NCBI RefSeq assembly: GCF_001399675.1
Contig: NZ_LJCO01000079.1
Location: 62,001-126,000, forward strand
Direction of reading: 5' to 3'
Length of the DNA: 64,000 nucleotides
Source of the DNA: Paenalicyclobacillus ferrooxydans
GTDB taxonomy: Bacteria > Bacillota > Bacilli > Alicyclobacillales > Alicyclobacillaceae
Below the pieces are notes generated by a model. The model worked only from the letters and a program-made list of their open reading frames with translations, was not told the origin of the DNA and ran no database searches. The position numbers were made by a program, and so were the translations under genes. Shown here one piece after another: positions 54,315 to 64,000 of the stretch (position 1 is the first letter of the stretch; every line of letters starts with the position of its first letter).

Positions 54315-54438
54315 AGCCGGACTCTCCTTTTGTCACGGTGCTATCTTTACTATGAAGATAAAACCGCGTAATGATGAATTCGTAGACTGTCGTGCCCACC
54401 TTCGATCCGTGTGTCTTTGAAGCACGGTGAGCGGTTCT

Positions 54439-54924
54439 CTACGTCATGTCATTCAAAATCTGAATGGTGTCTTTCATTAGTTGCATCGCCTCAAGCGTCC
54501 GAGACACCCCGAGTTTTTCGACGAGGCGTTTCCATTCTTTTTGGCGGTGCAACGCAACCTGCTGCGCTGCAGCTTCTCCGGCCCGCGTCAAGGAAAACCA
54601 ATGAACGCGTCCGTCCTCCGGGTCCTTCGTGCGCTGCAATAGGCCTTTTGTCATGAGACGCTTTGTTAAGCTCGTGACGGATCCCGACGTGATCCCCAAC
54701 ATTAACCCGATGTTCGATGCTGTACAGGGGCCATGGACTTGGAGATGACGCAGTAAAAAGCCTTGCGCCAACGTAATCTCGCTGCCAGGCACCTCCCTGA
54801 TGAAGTCGAGCAACTTTGCGGCCATGGTAGGGAGAAGGTCGTTCACTTCGGCTGCAAGTTCGTCCGTTGTTGGCTGTGAAGCTGCAATGACCTTTTCGGC
54901 AGCTGACAGTTCTTGATTATCCAT
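54439..54924 (-). CDS. MarR-family transcriptional regulator
   Basis: 161 residues with a winged helix-turn-helix (about 65-125): ASNIGLMLGITSGSVTSLTKRL and the wing RTKDPEDGRVHWFSLTRAG. Acts as a dimer and likely represses its own operon with the MMPL exporter, released by a ligand the exporter may pump. ATG 54924 follows GGGGTGA; the frame runs further upstream without support. Confidence 0.88.
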   Translation of the reverse strand: MDNQELSAAEKVIAASQPTTDELAAEVNDLLPTMAAKLLDFIREVPGSEITLAQGFLLRHLQVHGPCTASNIGLMLGITSGSVTSLTKRLMTKGLLQRTKDPEDGRVHWFSLTRAGEAAAQQVALHRQKEWKRLVEKLGVSRTLEAMQLMKDTIQILNDMT

Positions 54925-54942
54925 TTGCTTCACCCCGGGCAG

Positions 54943-54971
54943 AATATACCACTGAATATCTTCATTGTAAA
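54943..54971 (-). promoter_or_regulatory. Promoter of marR-MMPL
   Basis: Minus strand TTTACA, 17-base spacer, TATATT. Transcription would start just before the marR ATG. The 267-base gap to the ECF sigma gene shows no clear perfect palindrome for MarR. Confidence 0.65.
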
Positions 54972-55191
54972 GGCATTTTATGTACCACCCAGCCGCAAAA
55001 TTGTCTGGGAAACTATGGGACATACCATGTGTAAGATATGGGGGGCAGCTTTCCTTGGATGCGGCCGCATGATGAGACAAGGTTTGCGCTCTGTCCTGTA
55101 ACCTTTTCGTAGACCGTTCGTCTACCCATGTGCTTTCCCGATAAAGTATCCGCGATATGCCCGGGCAATGAAGTGAGGTGAGCATTGAAAG

Positions 55192-55782
55192 ATGGCTTCG
55201 ACAAACGAAGCAATTGAGCAGCTGTTCGAGCTTTATGCAGATGAAATCTACCGATACGCGCGATACGCTGCACCAAAGTCGGCGGACGCGAAAGATATCG
55301 TGCAAGAGGTTTTCCTTCGTGCGATCCGTTCGTGGGCTGGATTCCGAAGAGATGCGAACCCAAGAACGTGGCTATTCCAGATTGCTCGAAACTACATTTA
55401 CGACTTGCTGAGAAAGAAACGGATTGAGCATGCGTTCTTGGAGCAACACAAGCCCGATATGAGCGACGTTTCCGTGCGGCTTGAAACAATGCTTGAGCTT
55501 GAGGAAGTTGTTTCACAGCTCTCAAATGATAAACGACAGGTCTTTACACTGCGCGGTATTCAAGATTTTTCTGTGCAGGAAACAGCGGAGATCTTGGGCT
55601 GGTCCCAAGCAAAGGTAAAGACAACGTTTCATCGGGCTATCCAAGATTTACGCCAGTCGCTCGGCGATAAACCAGCATCATTAAGTCGGAAAGAAGGTGA
55701 GAACGGTGAATATCGACAAGGAGACAGGTCAGCAATTCTCAGCGCTCAACGAAGTAAAACTGAGTGCCGAGGACAAAAATGA
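55192..55782 (+). CDS. ECF-type RNA polymerase sigma factor
   Basis: 196 residues: sigma-2 region (about 10-75, DIVQEVFLRAIRSWAGFR, TWLFQIARNYIYDLLRKKR) and sigma-4 region (about 105-160, QVFTLRGIQDFSVQETAEILGWSQAKVKTTFHRA). The last 30 residues (EGENGEYRQGDRSA...) overlap the start of the downstream anti-sigma gene in another frame and are unlike the family. ATG 55192 follows GAGGTGAG at 11 bases. Confidence 0.9.
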   Translation: MASTNEAIEQLFELYADEIYRYARYAAPKSADAKDIVQEVFLRAIRSWAGFRRDANPRTWLFQIARNYIYDLLRKKRIEHAFLEQHKPDMSDVSVRLETMLELEEVVSQLSNDKRQVFTLRGIQDFSVQETAEILGWSQAKVKTTFHRAIQDLRQSLGDKPASLSRKEGENGEYRQGDRSAILSAQRSKTECRGQK

Positions 55783-57085
55783 CATCCTGCAAAATTTACG
55801 TAAGGAAATGGCGTTATCTAAACCAAAGAGAAAGCGCAGACTGGGTGTGCTGTCTGGCGCTGCAGCAGCAATTGCCGCAGTTGCTGTCGTGGCCGCGGGT
55901 ATCAGCATTGAGATGCACAGACAGCAATCCGGGTTGACGCCCTCCTCGGGCGATACAACTGCTTCAAACCAAGCCAAAGGAAACAGCATTCAACCAAAGG
56001 ACCACACGCAACCAACGGCAACAACCGTCACAAATGGGATCAAGGTCGAGACCTATCAAACGGTTCAAGCAGCAGGGGCTGTGGTTGCAAAGCTGCAAGG
56101 AAGTTTTGGTCAGGTGTACCCGTCTGGTCCGCCGGTTGACCTAGGAACAGGAATTCAAGCCAATTTCAGTGGGGGGGCCGGACAGTATCGTTATCAATGG
56201 CACGAAGGAAACTGGACTATCAATCTGCTGGGTTTTGGTGACAGTAACATCGGGGGTAAAATGGCAAAGAATGTAGTGTCATATTTGCACACAAATATGT
56301 TGCCGGCGCCGAATAACAAAGGAACAATCATCATCAACGGCACGTCGAATTCATCCGTATGGAATACCACCATGGCTTGGCAGGAAGGAAATCAGGTATA
56401 TCAACTTGAGCAAAGCGGGAACCCCGTGAGCGCTCTTACTGTGGCTGTGAATTCGGGCAACCCTGTAAATCCGCAGTCACAGTTTCAGCAAATATTCAAG
56501 AACTCGGGCGCTTCACATCAAATGTATCTAACGCCGACGATTGGTTTTCAAGTCACCAATCTAGGCGGCGGCGCAAACAACTTCGTGTACCAGTTTTCCA
56601 AAACCACCGATGGTGGTAAGACATGGACGAAAACGTCTACGGGTCATTACAGTGATGTACTAGGACTATCGTTTGTGAATACAAAAACGGGATATCTGCT
56701 GAATAACTCACCTGCATACGCAGTTACACCGGATTTGTTCGTCACGCATGACGGCGGGGTGAGTTGGCAGGAACAAAAACTGCCTATTCCAAGTCCCTTT
56801 GCAAATTTCTATCGTGCAAGCAGTTACCCAATCTTCTTTTCACCGACGGTGGGATTCATCCCTATTTATGGTGAGAATATAAACCAATCGAGTCCTACAC
56901 AGCAATTGCTATACGTGCTCGTGACCTTAGACGGCGGGGCATCGTGGACTGCCTACACTAACGGTCAAGGAGGGGGTCTCACGTGGACTGTCAGCGGTCA
57001 GACGTTGACGGTCACACACGGGAAGCAGGGGATTACGGTAAATGGATTGTTTGCTGGCGATTGGACGGTATCGAGTGGACATTAG
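55706..57085 (+). CDS. Membrane anti-sigma factor with Asp-box (BNR) ectodomain
   Basis: 459 residues. Short cytoplasmic part (1-45, SAEDKNDILQNLRKEMALSKPKRKRR), one membrane helix (46-66), linker, then a 390-residue extracytoplasmic domain with three Asp-boxes: TTDGGKTW, THDGGVSW and TLDGGASW, as in sialidase/Ycf48-type beta-propellers. Position and topology make it the partner of the ECF factor; no zinc-binding HxxxCxxC is seen. GTG 55706 follows AGAAGGTGAG and lies inside the sigma gene (77-base overlap). Confidence 0.75.
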   Translation: MNIDKETGQQFSALNEVKLSAEDKNDILQNLRKEMALSKPKRKRRLGVLSGAAAAIAAVAVVAAGISIEMHRQQSGLTPSSGDTTASNQAKGNSIQPKDHTQPTATTVTNGIKVETYQTVQAAGAVVAKLQGSFGQVYPSGPPVDLGTGIQANFSGGAGQYRYQWHEGNWTINLLGFGDSNIGGKMAKNVVSYLHTNMLPAPNNKGTIIINGTSNSSVWNTTMAWQEGNQVYQLEQSGNPVSALTVAVNSGNPVNPQSQFQQIFKNSGASHQMYLTPTIGFQVTNLGGGANNFVYQFSKTTDGGKTWTKTSTGHYSDVLGLSFVNTKTGYLLNNSPAYAVTPDLFVTHDGGVSWQEQKLPIPSPFANFYRASSYPIFFSPTVGFIPIYGENINQSSPTQQLLYVLVTLDGGASWTAYTNGQGGGLTWTVSGQTLTVTHGKQGITVNGLFAGDWTVSSGH

Positions 57086-57108
57086 AGTCAGCGCATGGTG
57101 AGGATTGG

Positions 57109-57141
57109 CGAAGGGGGCATCCATTCTGGATGCCCCCTTCG
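57109..57141. terminator. Bidirectional terminator (anti-sigma / katG)
   Basis: CGAAGGGGGCATCCA (57109-57123) and TGGATGCCCCCTTCG (57127-57141), 15 perfect pairs with a 3-base loop, between convergent genes. Confidence 0.88.
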
Positions 57142-57194
57142 TGTGAATTTTAACCTATCACAGATCCTCGAAAGCGTCCCTGAACTGAGGGGCT

Positions 57195-59441
<2,247 letters not shown>

Positions 59442-59455
59442 TTAAATAGTAGCAA

Positions 59456-59480
59456 TGATTGACGTATTTGATGTCAATCA
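59456..59480 (-). promoter_or_regulatory. Palindromic operator candidate upstream of katG
   Basis: TGATTGAC (59456-59463) and GTCAATCA (59473-59480), perfect 8-base arms with a 9-base spacer. On the minus strand it contains TTGACA and is followed by an extended -10 TGCTACTAT, so a bound regulator would cover the katG promoter. It is not the classical PerR box. Confidence 0.55.
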
Positions 59481-59514
59481 GAAGATGCGAATTATCCACA
59501 ATCACCTCGTTTTT

Positions 59515-59552
59515 ATTCATGATAGAATTAGACTTAGTATAGATTCATGATA
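59515..59552 (+). promoter_or_regulatory. Direct repeats ATTCATGATA before the ydeI-like gene
   Basis: ATTCATGATA occurs at 59515-59524 and 59543-59552. Between them TTCATG (59516) and TATAGA (59538) could be -35/-10 at 16 bases for the downstream gene. Nothing else recognisable was seen in 59553-59756. Confidence 0.35.
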
Positions 59553-59756
59553 AGGTGACAATTCAGAAGTGTCAACTCTCAACCTTCTCAAAAGTCGTCT
59601 GTCCCGGGAGGGCTGGTGTACACGAAAGGGGGAGACTCTTGCACGGATTCCTTCGTTTAAAATCGCAAGTTACATGTGGTACATTGTTGCTTAGCGAATC
59701 CATATCACATGTACGATACACATCGCGGTGGTTACTATGAACTGAGGGGTTTTCCG

Positions 59757-60350
59757 GTGACAAATCATAGACTAAATCCCAAGGTCGATGAATTCATCAG
59801 TGAATCGACCAAATGGAAAGAAGAATATGAGAAATTGAGAAACGTCGTTCTTGAATGTGATCTGACCGAAGAGTTCAAATGGATGCACCCTTGTTATACG
59901 TTCAACAACAAAAATATTGTTTTAATTCATGGATTTAAAGAATACTGTGCACTTCTGTTTCATAAAGGGGCCTTGTTACAAGATGCTCACGGAATTCTAA
60001 TCCGCCAAACGGAGAATGTGCAGGCGGGCCGCCAGATTCGATTCACCAATCTTCAGCAAATCGTTGAATTGGAAACAGTTCTCAAGGACTATATTTTTGA
60101 AGCCGTTGAAGTCGAAAAGGCAGGTTTGGAAGTGAGCCGGAAGAAGACGGATGAATATGAGATGCCAGAAGAACTGAAGAACAAATTCGATGAGATGCCA
60201 TCTTTGCGGACTGCTTTTGAAGCATTGACGCCAGGCCGTCAAAGAGCATACATCCTCCATTTCTCTCAACCAAAGCAGTCCAAAACCCGTACAGCGAGGA
60301 TTGAGAAATTCGCGACAAAAATCCTCAACGGACAGGGGTTAAACGACTAA
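59757..60350 (+). CDS. YdeI/DUF1801 family protein
   Basis: 197-residue cytoplasmic protein of the YdeI (DUF1801 + OmdA-like C-terminal) family: KWMHPCYTFNNKNIVLIHGFKEYCALLFHKGALL and LTPGRQRAYILHFSQPKQSKTRTARIEK are characteristic. Molecular role unclear. The frame opens at 59676, but homology starts at the GTG 59757 with GAGGGG upstream. Confidence 0.85.
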   Translation: MTNHRLNPKVDEFISESTKWKEEYEKLRNVVLECDLTEEFKWMHPCYTFNNKNIVLIHGFKEYCALLFHKGALLQDAHGILIRQTENVQAGRQIRFTNLQQIVELETVLKDYIFEAVEVEKAGLEVSRKKTDEYEMPEELKNKFDEMPSLRTAFEALTPGRQRAYILHFSQPKQSKTRTARIEKFATKILNGQGLND

Positions 60351-60517
60351 GTAAGAAACTTCCTCTTCGTGAATATCGTGTCGATTGTCTAGAACGGGCT
60401 GTGTCGAGTTCATGACACTGCTCTCCGCTTAGCATCCTCCTCAACTTCATGCAGACCCAAAACGCTGCCCTGTGCGAGTCAGCCACGACTATGTCAACAC
60501 CAACACAACCTCTTGAT

Positions 60518-60541
60518 GCGTCCTTCTCGTGGACGCTTTTT
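60518..60541 (+). terminator. Terminator between ydeI-like gene and coat cluster
   Basis: GCGTCC (60518-60523) pairs with GGACGC (60531-60536), then TTTTT. The rest of 60351-60666 shows no gene; the promoter of the coat cluster was not identified. Confidence 0.75.
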
Positions 60542-60666
60542 CATGTCTCATCAGGGTCGTCATTTCCGCTGCTTATCCTCTCAAAAATATACGCTTGTCC
60601 GGTTCTGATGAGGTGGACGAGGCATTTGATTTATGGCAACCATATTTTCGGTGAGGAGAGATGAGT

Positions 60667-61170
60667 ATGCCAACAATCAATGGAGATCTCGTCGTGACTG
60701 GGAGTGTCATCGCCAGCGAGAATGAAGTAGCTGGGAACAAGGTATCGGCTGTAGTGGACATTGGGGCCGGCAATAACGTGACTGCAGGAAATGATATCTC
60801 AGCTGGAAACAACATGGAGGCTGGAAACATCGTTTCTGCGAACCTGGATGTTGGTGCTGGCCGTGATATTGTCGCTCAACACAATGTCGTGGCAGGCAAC
60901 GACCTCTTCGCGTTTAAAAATGTTCAATTTTTTGGTCAAGCGCAGCCACTGACTCCTCCTACCGTTCCGAAGGGGGAGAAAGAGATGATTCACAGCGCAT
61001 TCGTATTCTCTGCTGAACAATACGAGCCTGGTCTCACCGTAGTTGGAACCGATGGAAACCGCTACACCCTTGTTTTGGTAGTTGAGTCTGATAACGAGCC
61101 GTGCCACGACAGTCATGATTCTCACAAACGTCGTCACGCACCGTACCTTGCGTTTGTGCGTCAGGCCTAA
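60667..61170 (+). CDS. Beta-helix (bactofilin-like repeat) protein in the coat cluster
   Basis: 167 residues. Residues 3-82 are short degenerate repeats of the type (V)xAGN(D/N)(I/V) (VTAGNDISAGNNMEAGNIVSA), the pattern of a right-handed beta-helix such as bactofilins. A second domain (about 95-167, AFVFSAEQYEPGLTVVGTDG) ends in a His/Asp-rich loop CHDSHDSHKRRH. Not recognised as a named family. GAGGAG at 60653-60658 favours ATG 60667 over ATG 60661. Followed after 24 bases by CotW/CotX-like genes, so a spore surface role is inferred. Confidence 0.72.
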   Translation: MPTINGDLVVTGSVIASENEVAGNKVSAVVDIGAGNNVTAGNDISAGNNMEAGNIVSANLDVGAGRDIVAQHNVVAGNDLFAFKNVQFFGQAQPLTPPTVPKGEKEMIHSAFVFSAEQYEPGLTVVGTDGNRYTLVLVVESDNEPCHDSHDSHKRRHAPYLAFVRQA

Positions 61171-61194
61171 CCTCACGTAAAGGAGAAAACTGCC

Positions 61195-61410
61195 GTGAAC
61201 GAGTCAGATCAACTCGCAAACAAGTTGGGAGAACTGTTGCTAGGGGATGTTCTCGAGCGTAATGGATTCACGCCAAGTTCAAAGAGGCCGCTGACACCTG
61301 AGCAAAAGCAACAAATCCGTACTGTCCTTGAGAATCTGCAAGTGGAAACTGAACGATTCTTGCAACATTCCCAAAGGACCATTCGCAGGGAGTCCAAGCC
61401 CAATCATTGA
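61195..61410 (+). CDS. CotW-like small spore coat protein
   Basis: 71 residues, helical and charged: LGDVLERNGFTPSSKRPLTPEQKQQIRTVLENLQVETERFL. The 'short helix - NGF/KHG - T - polar loop - long helix' pattern resembles CotW of the B. subtilis cotVWXYZ cluster. GTG start with AAAGGAG upstream. Same-strand neighbour of a CotX-like gene. Confidence 0.6.
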   Translation: MNESDQLANKLGELLLGDVLERNGFTPSSKRPLTPEQKQQIRTVLENLQVETERFLQHSQRTIRRESKPNH

Positions 61411-61525
61411 GCAACAACCGGAAGGTAAATTGTGCTTTTGAACAGATAGTTTGTCCACACTCATGAATCAACCAACAGAATACGATAATTCCAAATCAAA
61501 AACATCCATTTTGGGAGTGATCAGC

Positions 61526-61957
61526 TTGGAGAGAACTACTTTTAATGCCTTGGATCCCAATTCTAATGTAGGCTGCGGGCGGGGCTCTGGTGTCGAGCAA
61601 GGCGCCGAGGAGACTATCTTCACGGAGCAAGCTTCCGACGATCACGTGATCATCAAAGATTCCTGCGATGTGACCGTTACCACCACGGATATCCAGGCTG
61701 CCGTCAACCTACAAGTGGCTATCCAGTTGGCAATTGCGCTTGTTCTGAGCGTATCCATCGCAGATGGGAGTCAGGCTCAGAAGATTCAACAGGATCTATT
61801 GCAACGAATTAGTACGAAGCAGCTCATTCGGCAGAAGACCTACATTGAAAACTCTCGGGGAATTGAGGTCACAATGACCGATGCCGAGGCATCGGTGAGT
61901 ATCCAGCTTCTGCTTCAGGTGCTGCTGGCCCTCGTTGCAAAGCTCGACGTCCTATAA
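61526..61957 (+). CDS. cotX: CotX/CotV-family spore coat protein
   Basis: About 143 residues with two copies of the Spore_Coat_X domain: HVIIKDSCDVTVTTTDIQAAVNLQVAIQLAIALVLSVSIAD and TYIENSRGIEVTMTDAEASVSIQLLLQVLLALVAKL. CotX/CotV belong to the insoluble outer coat (crust) of B. subtilis spores. The frame opens at 61451 (TTG; ATG 61463), but GGGAGTGATC at 61513-61522 points to TTG 61526. Confidence 0.85.
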   Translation: MERTTFNALDPNSNVGCGRGSGVEQGAEETIFTEQASDDHVIIKDSCDVTVTTTDIQAAVNLQVAIQLAIALVLSVSIADGSQAQKIQQDLLQRISTKQLIRQKTYIENSRGIEVTMTDAEASVSIQLLLQVLLALVAKLDVL

Positions 61958-61994
61958 ACGTTGAAGCGTCTTTATCTATGGGAGGTGACGGCCC

Positions 61995-62243
61995 TTGAGT
62001 AACTTGCCTGATGACATAGAGAAGTTGGTCAACCAGCCAATTGTCGATATGGTTCAGAAGCATGCATTATCAAAGGGACCTGCCAAGGACTATACCCGGT
62101 TGAAAGAGGTACTGCAGTTTGTACAAACGGAGTTTGACAGACTGAAAAGTGAACGACTCCAAAAGCAACAGGGCACCGCGCAGAATCCGCCACAACCGGC
62201 AACTCGGCGCAAAAGGTTGGTTTGGCCCCAAAAGAAGAGTTAA
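61995..62243 (+). CDS. Second CotW-like small spore coat protein
   Basis: 82 residues: LVNQPIVDMVQKHALSKGPAKDYTRLKEVLQFVQTEFDRLKSERLQKQQ, the same short-helix/loop/long-helix layout as the gene at 61195, with a basic tail RRKRLVWPQKKS. TTG start behind GGAGGTGA. Ends the four-gene cluster; terminator follows. Confidence 0.6.
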   Translation: MSNLPDDIEKLVNQPIVDMVQKHALSKGPAKDYTRLKEVLQFVQTEFDRLKSERLQKQQGTAQNPPQPATRRKRLVWPQKKS

Positions 62244-62264
62244 GGTAACCTAGTTCTTGTAGGT

Positions 62265-62289
62265 GGGAGACCAGATATTCTGGTCTCCC
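62265..62289 (+). terminator. Terminator after the coat cluster
   Basis: GGGAGACCAGA (62265-62275) pairs with TCTGGTCTCCC (62279-62289), 11 perfect pairs, followed by GTTTGGGTT. Confidence 0.8.
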
Positions 62290-62331
62290 GTTTGGGTTAA
62301 ACCGACGTTGGGAGAAGTATGGGACTCTATC

Positions 62332-62360
62332 TTGTACAGCAGAGACCTATCGGTTACACT
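62332..62360 (+). promoter_or_regulatory. Promoter of the alpha/beta hydrolase gene
   Basis: TTGTAC (62332-62337), 17-base spacer, TACACT (62355-62360). Confidence 0.55.
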
Positions 62361-62468
62361 GCGGGAGGATCCGCAAAAACCAATTCATTTCAACGAAGAA
62401 TGGCATGCTTGTCACATCAGGCTTACGAACGCAGCTTTCCGTCAATCAACTTGGAGATGGGGGATACC

Positions 62469-63209
62469 ATGGACATTCATGAAATTAACGGGATTCCAGT
62501 CGTAGCGTCAGAGGAAGCTTTGAAAGGAAACTCACCTCTGATCATCGTCATTCATGGCATGAGCACCACAGCTGAAACGCTGCGCGCAGGCTGGCCGGAT
62601 GATTCAAACGATGGACTGTCCCGAATTTACTGGCGTCTTCCCGTGCTGCGTGAAGGAAGAGAGTCGATTGTAGAGAGACGCAATAAGGACATCTTTAATG
62701 ACCTATTTTGGCCTGTGGTCAACGAATCACGCCAAGAGCTGACCCGTCTAATTCAAACGTTGGGTCATCCATCAGTTGGGTTATTTGGTTTTTCAATTGG
62801 CGGACTAATCAGTCTCTGGGGTGGTCTAGATAACCAAGAAGTAAAAGCCTGTGTTTCCGTGGGTGGGGTTCCACACTTGGACTACCTTCTACACTTTTAT
62901 CCAGATTATGATTGGTTATCGGAGGATGTACTACAGAAGCGGAACGCAGTGAATCTGCACAACCATATACAAAAATTCACTGGAACGTCGACTCACATTA
63001 TGCATGGGCTGGTTGACGACCAGGCGGACTGGTCTTGGATGCGGCCGTTTTCACAGGCGCTTACACAGTTGTCTCCAGTGGATCACGTTGAAACTACATA
63101 CCCGCACGTGCGCCATCGACTGATTGGAGATAACGAACGAGAGGCTGCAGAGCTTGTTGACTTACGTCAACGCGCAACAGAGTGGTTTTTAGCGAAACTG
63201 CGCGTTTAA
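62469..63209 (+). CDS. Alpha/beta-fold hydrolase
   Basis: 246 residues of the dienelactone/prolyl-peptidase-like alpha/beta group: oxyanion segment VIHGMSTT, nucleophile elbow GFSIGG, acid in HGLVDDQADW and catalytic His in YPHVRHRL. Substrate unknown. The frame opens at 62319 but GGGGGA and the promoter position favour ATG 62469. Confidence 0.83.
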   Translation: MDIHEINGIPVVASEEALKGNSPLIIVIHGMSTTAETLRAGWPDDSNDGLSRIYWRLPVLREGRESIVERRNKDIFNDLFWPVVNESRQELTRLIQTLGHPSVGLFGFSIGGLISLWGGLDNQEVKACVSVGGVPHLDYLLHFYPDYDWLSEDVLQKRNAVNLHNHIQKFTGTSTHIMHGLVDDQADWSWMRPFSQALTQLSPVDHVETTYPHVRHRLIGDNEREAAELVDLRQRATEWFLAKLRV

Positions 63210-63286
63210 TGGTTACGCGTACAGGCTTTTTACCCGAGCGGCGAGAATGAATTTCTTGCGGATGGGCCAGATGGAGGAATTGCAAC

Positions 63287-64000
63287 TTGAGTCGTTTTCT
63301 TTGGGCTTCATACGGCATGTACTTTCTAGGTGGCACGAGCAGTGTCCTGTTAGGGGCAATTATGCCGGAATTGTTGGTACATTATCACACTAACTATACA
63401 TCGGGCGGCATTCTGGCTCTTCTTGGGTCAGTTGGATTTATCATAGGCGTGCCAATTACGGCATCCTGTATGAGGCGGTTTCGATACCAATTTGTCCTGT
63501 CCGGGGCAGCACTCGCGGTTGCGATTGCACAAATTGGACTGTTATGCTTACCTTCCTTTCCGCTGCTCGGAGTCCTCATCGTTATAAACGGCATGGGCGC
63601 TGCCTCGTTGGAAACGGCTGTTGCTTCATACATCATGGAACAATTCGAAGGGAGAAGAGCAATATTCATGAGTCGGTTGGAAGTGGCCTTCGGCGTCGGG
63701 GCCCTGGCTCTTCCGACTCTTGCGAGTCTCTTCATCGCACTCCACGTGTGGCGGTTGGCATCCTTGTTGATCGCAATGATCGCTTTCGTGCTGACTGCAT
63801 TTTGGCAAGCTGTGTCATATGCTTTGCAGCCAGAACATACTTCATCGGATGGTGGACCAAGGGATGCGCGGACTGCTGCTCCTCCCATTTTTAAGAGTAT
63901 GCTTTTGAAGTACGGTGTACTTTTGCTGTTTCTTTTGATGATCTTAATCTACGTGGGTGTAGAGGGGAGCCTCAACAGTTTCCTTCCGAGCATTTTTAAT
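63287..64000 (+). CDS. MFS transporter, N-terminal part (truncated by window end)
   Basis: Open frame of 238 codons to the last base without a stop. Starts LSRFLWASYGMYFLGGTSSVLLGAIMPELL and shows at least six hydrophobic helices, a basic helix 2-3 loop (MRRFRYQF) and a central polar loop (SYALQPEHTSSDGGPRDAR) before helix 7. Pattern fits the major facilitator superfamily (FucP/TsgA-like); substrate unknown. TTG 63287 has GGAGG 9 bases upstream. Confidence 0.8.
   Translation, partial: MSRFLWASYGMYFLGGTSSVLLGAIMPELLVHYHTNYTSGGILALLGSVGFIIGVPITASCMRRFRYQFVLSGAALAVAIAQIGLLCLPSFPLLGVLIVINGMGAASLETAVASYIMEQFEGRRAIFMSRLEVAFGVGALALPTLASLFIALHVWRLASLLIAMIAFVLTAFWQAVSYALQPEHTSSDGGPRDARTAAPPIFKSMLLKYGVLLLFLLMILIYVGVEGSLNSFLPSIFN

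Noticed and set aside
60449-60664. 71-codon frame before the coat cluster
   Set aside because: Runs through an intrinsic terminator (60518-60541) and lacks a ribosome site.

Overview
The window looks like a chromosomal core segment of a spore-forming Firmicute close to Alicyclobacillus (Bacilli). Grounds are the moderate GC content, the many GTG and TTG starts behind strong GGAGG-type ribosome sites, a T-box leader on pheST, sporulation genes (yunB, safA-like, cotS-like, spoVB, CotX/CotW-like coat genes), SigI/RsgI, and a gene order that follows Bacillus subtilis (safA ... yebC - bofC position - ruvAB - queA - tgt - yajC - yrzE - yrbG - spoVB - yrzD - secD/F - recJ - apt - relA - dtd). No tRNA, rRNA, CRISPR array, prophage or insertion sequence was seen.

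Layout. 1-7.5 kb: a phosphate module (uppP-pstB-phoU-phoR, then pstS-pstC-pstA). Both halves start with phased 11-bp TTTACA-like repeats that match PhoP boxes, so an undecaprenyl-diphosphate phosphatase appears to head a Pho-regulated transcript. 7.5-15.6 kb: T-box, pheS, pheT, zapA, cvpA, a convergent YvlD-like membrane gene, and mutS2. 15.7-22.3 kb: a class A penicillin-binding protein on the minus strand, then yunB, a LysM spore protein with 17 hexapeptide repeats, and an overlapping CotS-like kinase. 22.5-27.8 kb: a two-gene glutamine-type NAD synthetase, yebC, a secreted protein at the bofC position, ruvC, ruvA, ruvB. 28-30.2 kb: sigI and rsgI, the latter with a C-terminal hexapeptide repeat. 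30.3-48.1 kb: queA-tgt-yajC, yrzE, a tandem-GGDEF protein, a DUF421 gene, spoVB, comN-like, secD-secF, a cation diffusion facilitator, recJ, apt, relA, dtd and a metallo-hydrolase.

48.2-64 kb is more accessory: a lipoprotein, two very small genes, a monofunctional glycosyltransferase, an SGNH hydrolase, a marR-MMPL exporter operon followed by duplicated micro-ORF-like repeats, an ECF sigma/anti-sigma pair whose anti-sigma carries an Asp-box ectodomain, katG with a palindromic operator, a ydeI-like gene, a four-gene spore-coat cluster (beta-helix protein, CotW-like, CotX-like, CotW-like), an alpha/beta hydrolase, and a truncated MFS transporter running off the end.

Functional themes are phosphate supply coupled to lipid-carrier recycling, cell-wall synthesis and envelope stress (PBP, glycosyltransferase, SigI/RsgI, ECF/anti-sigma), spore coat assembly, recombination and repair (mutS2, ruvABC, recJ) and translation/tRNA modification. 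The most unusual signals are the seven-repeat Pho box before uppP, two intrinsic terminators whose 3' arm doubles as the ribosome site of the next gene (ruvC and the DUF421 gene), a SigI-type autoregulatory promoter candidate, repeat-bearing surface proteins, and the beta-helix gene in the coat cluster.
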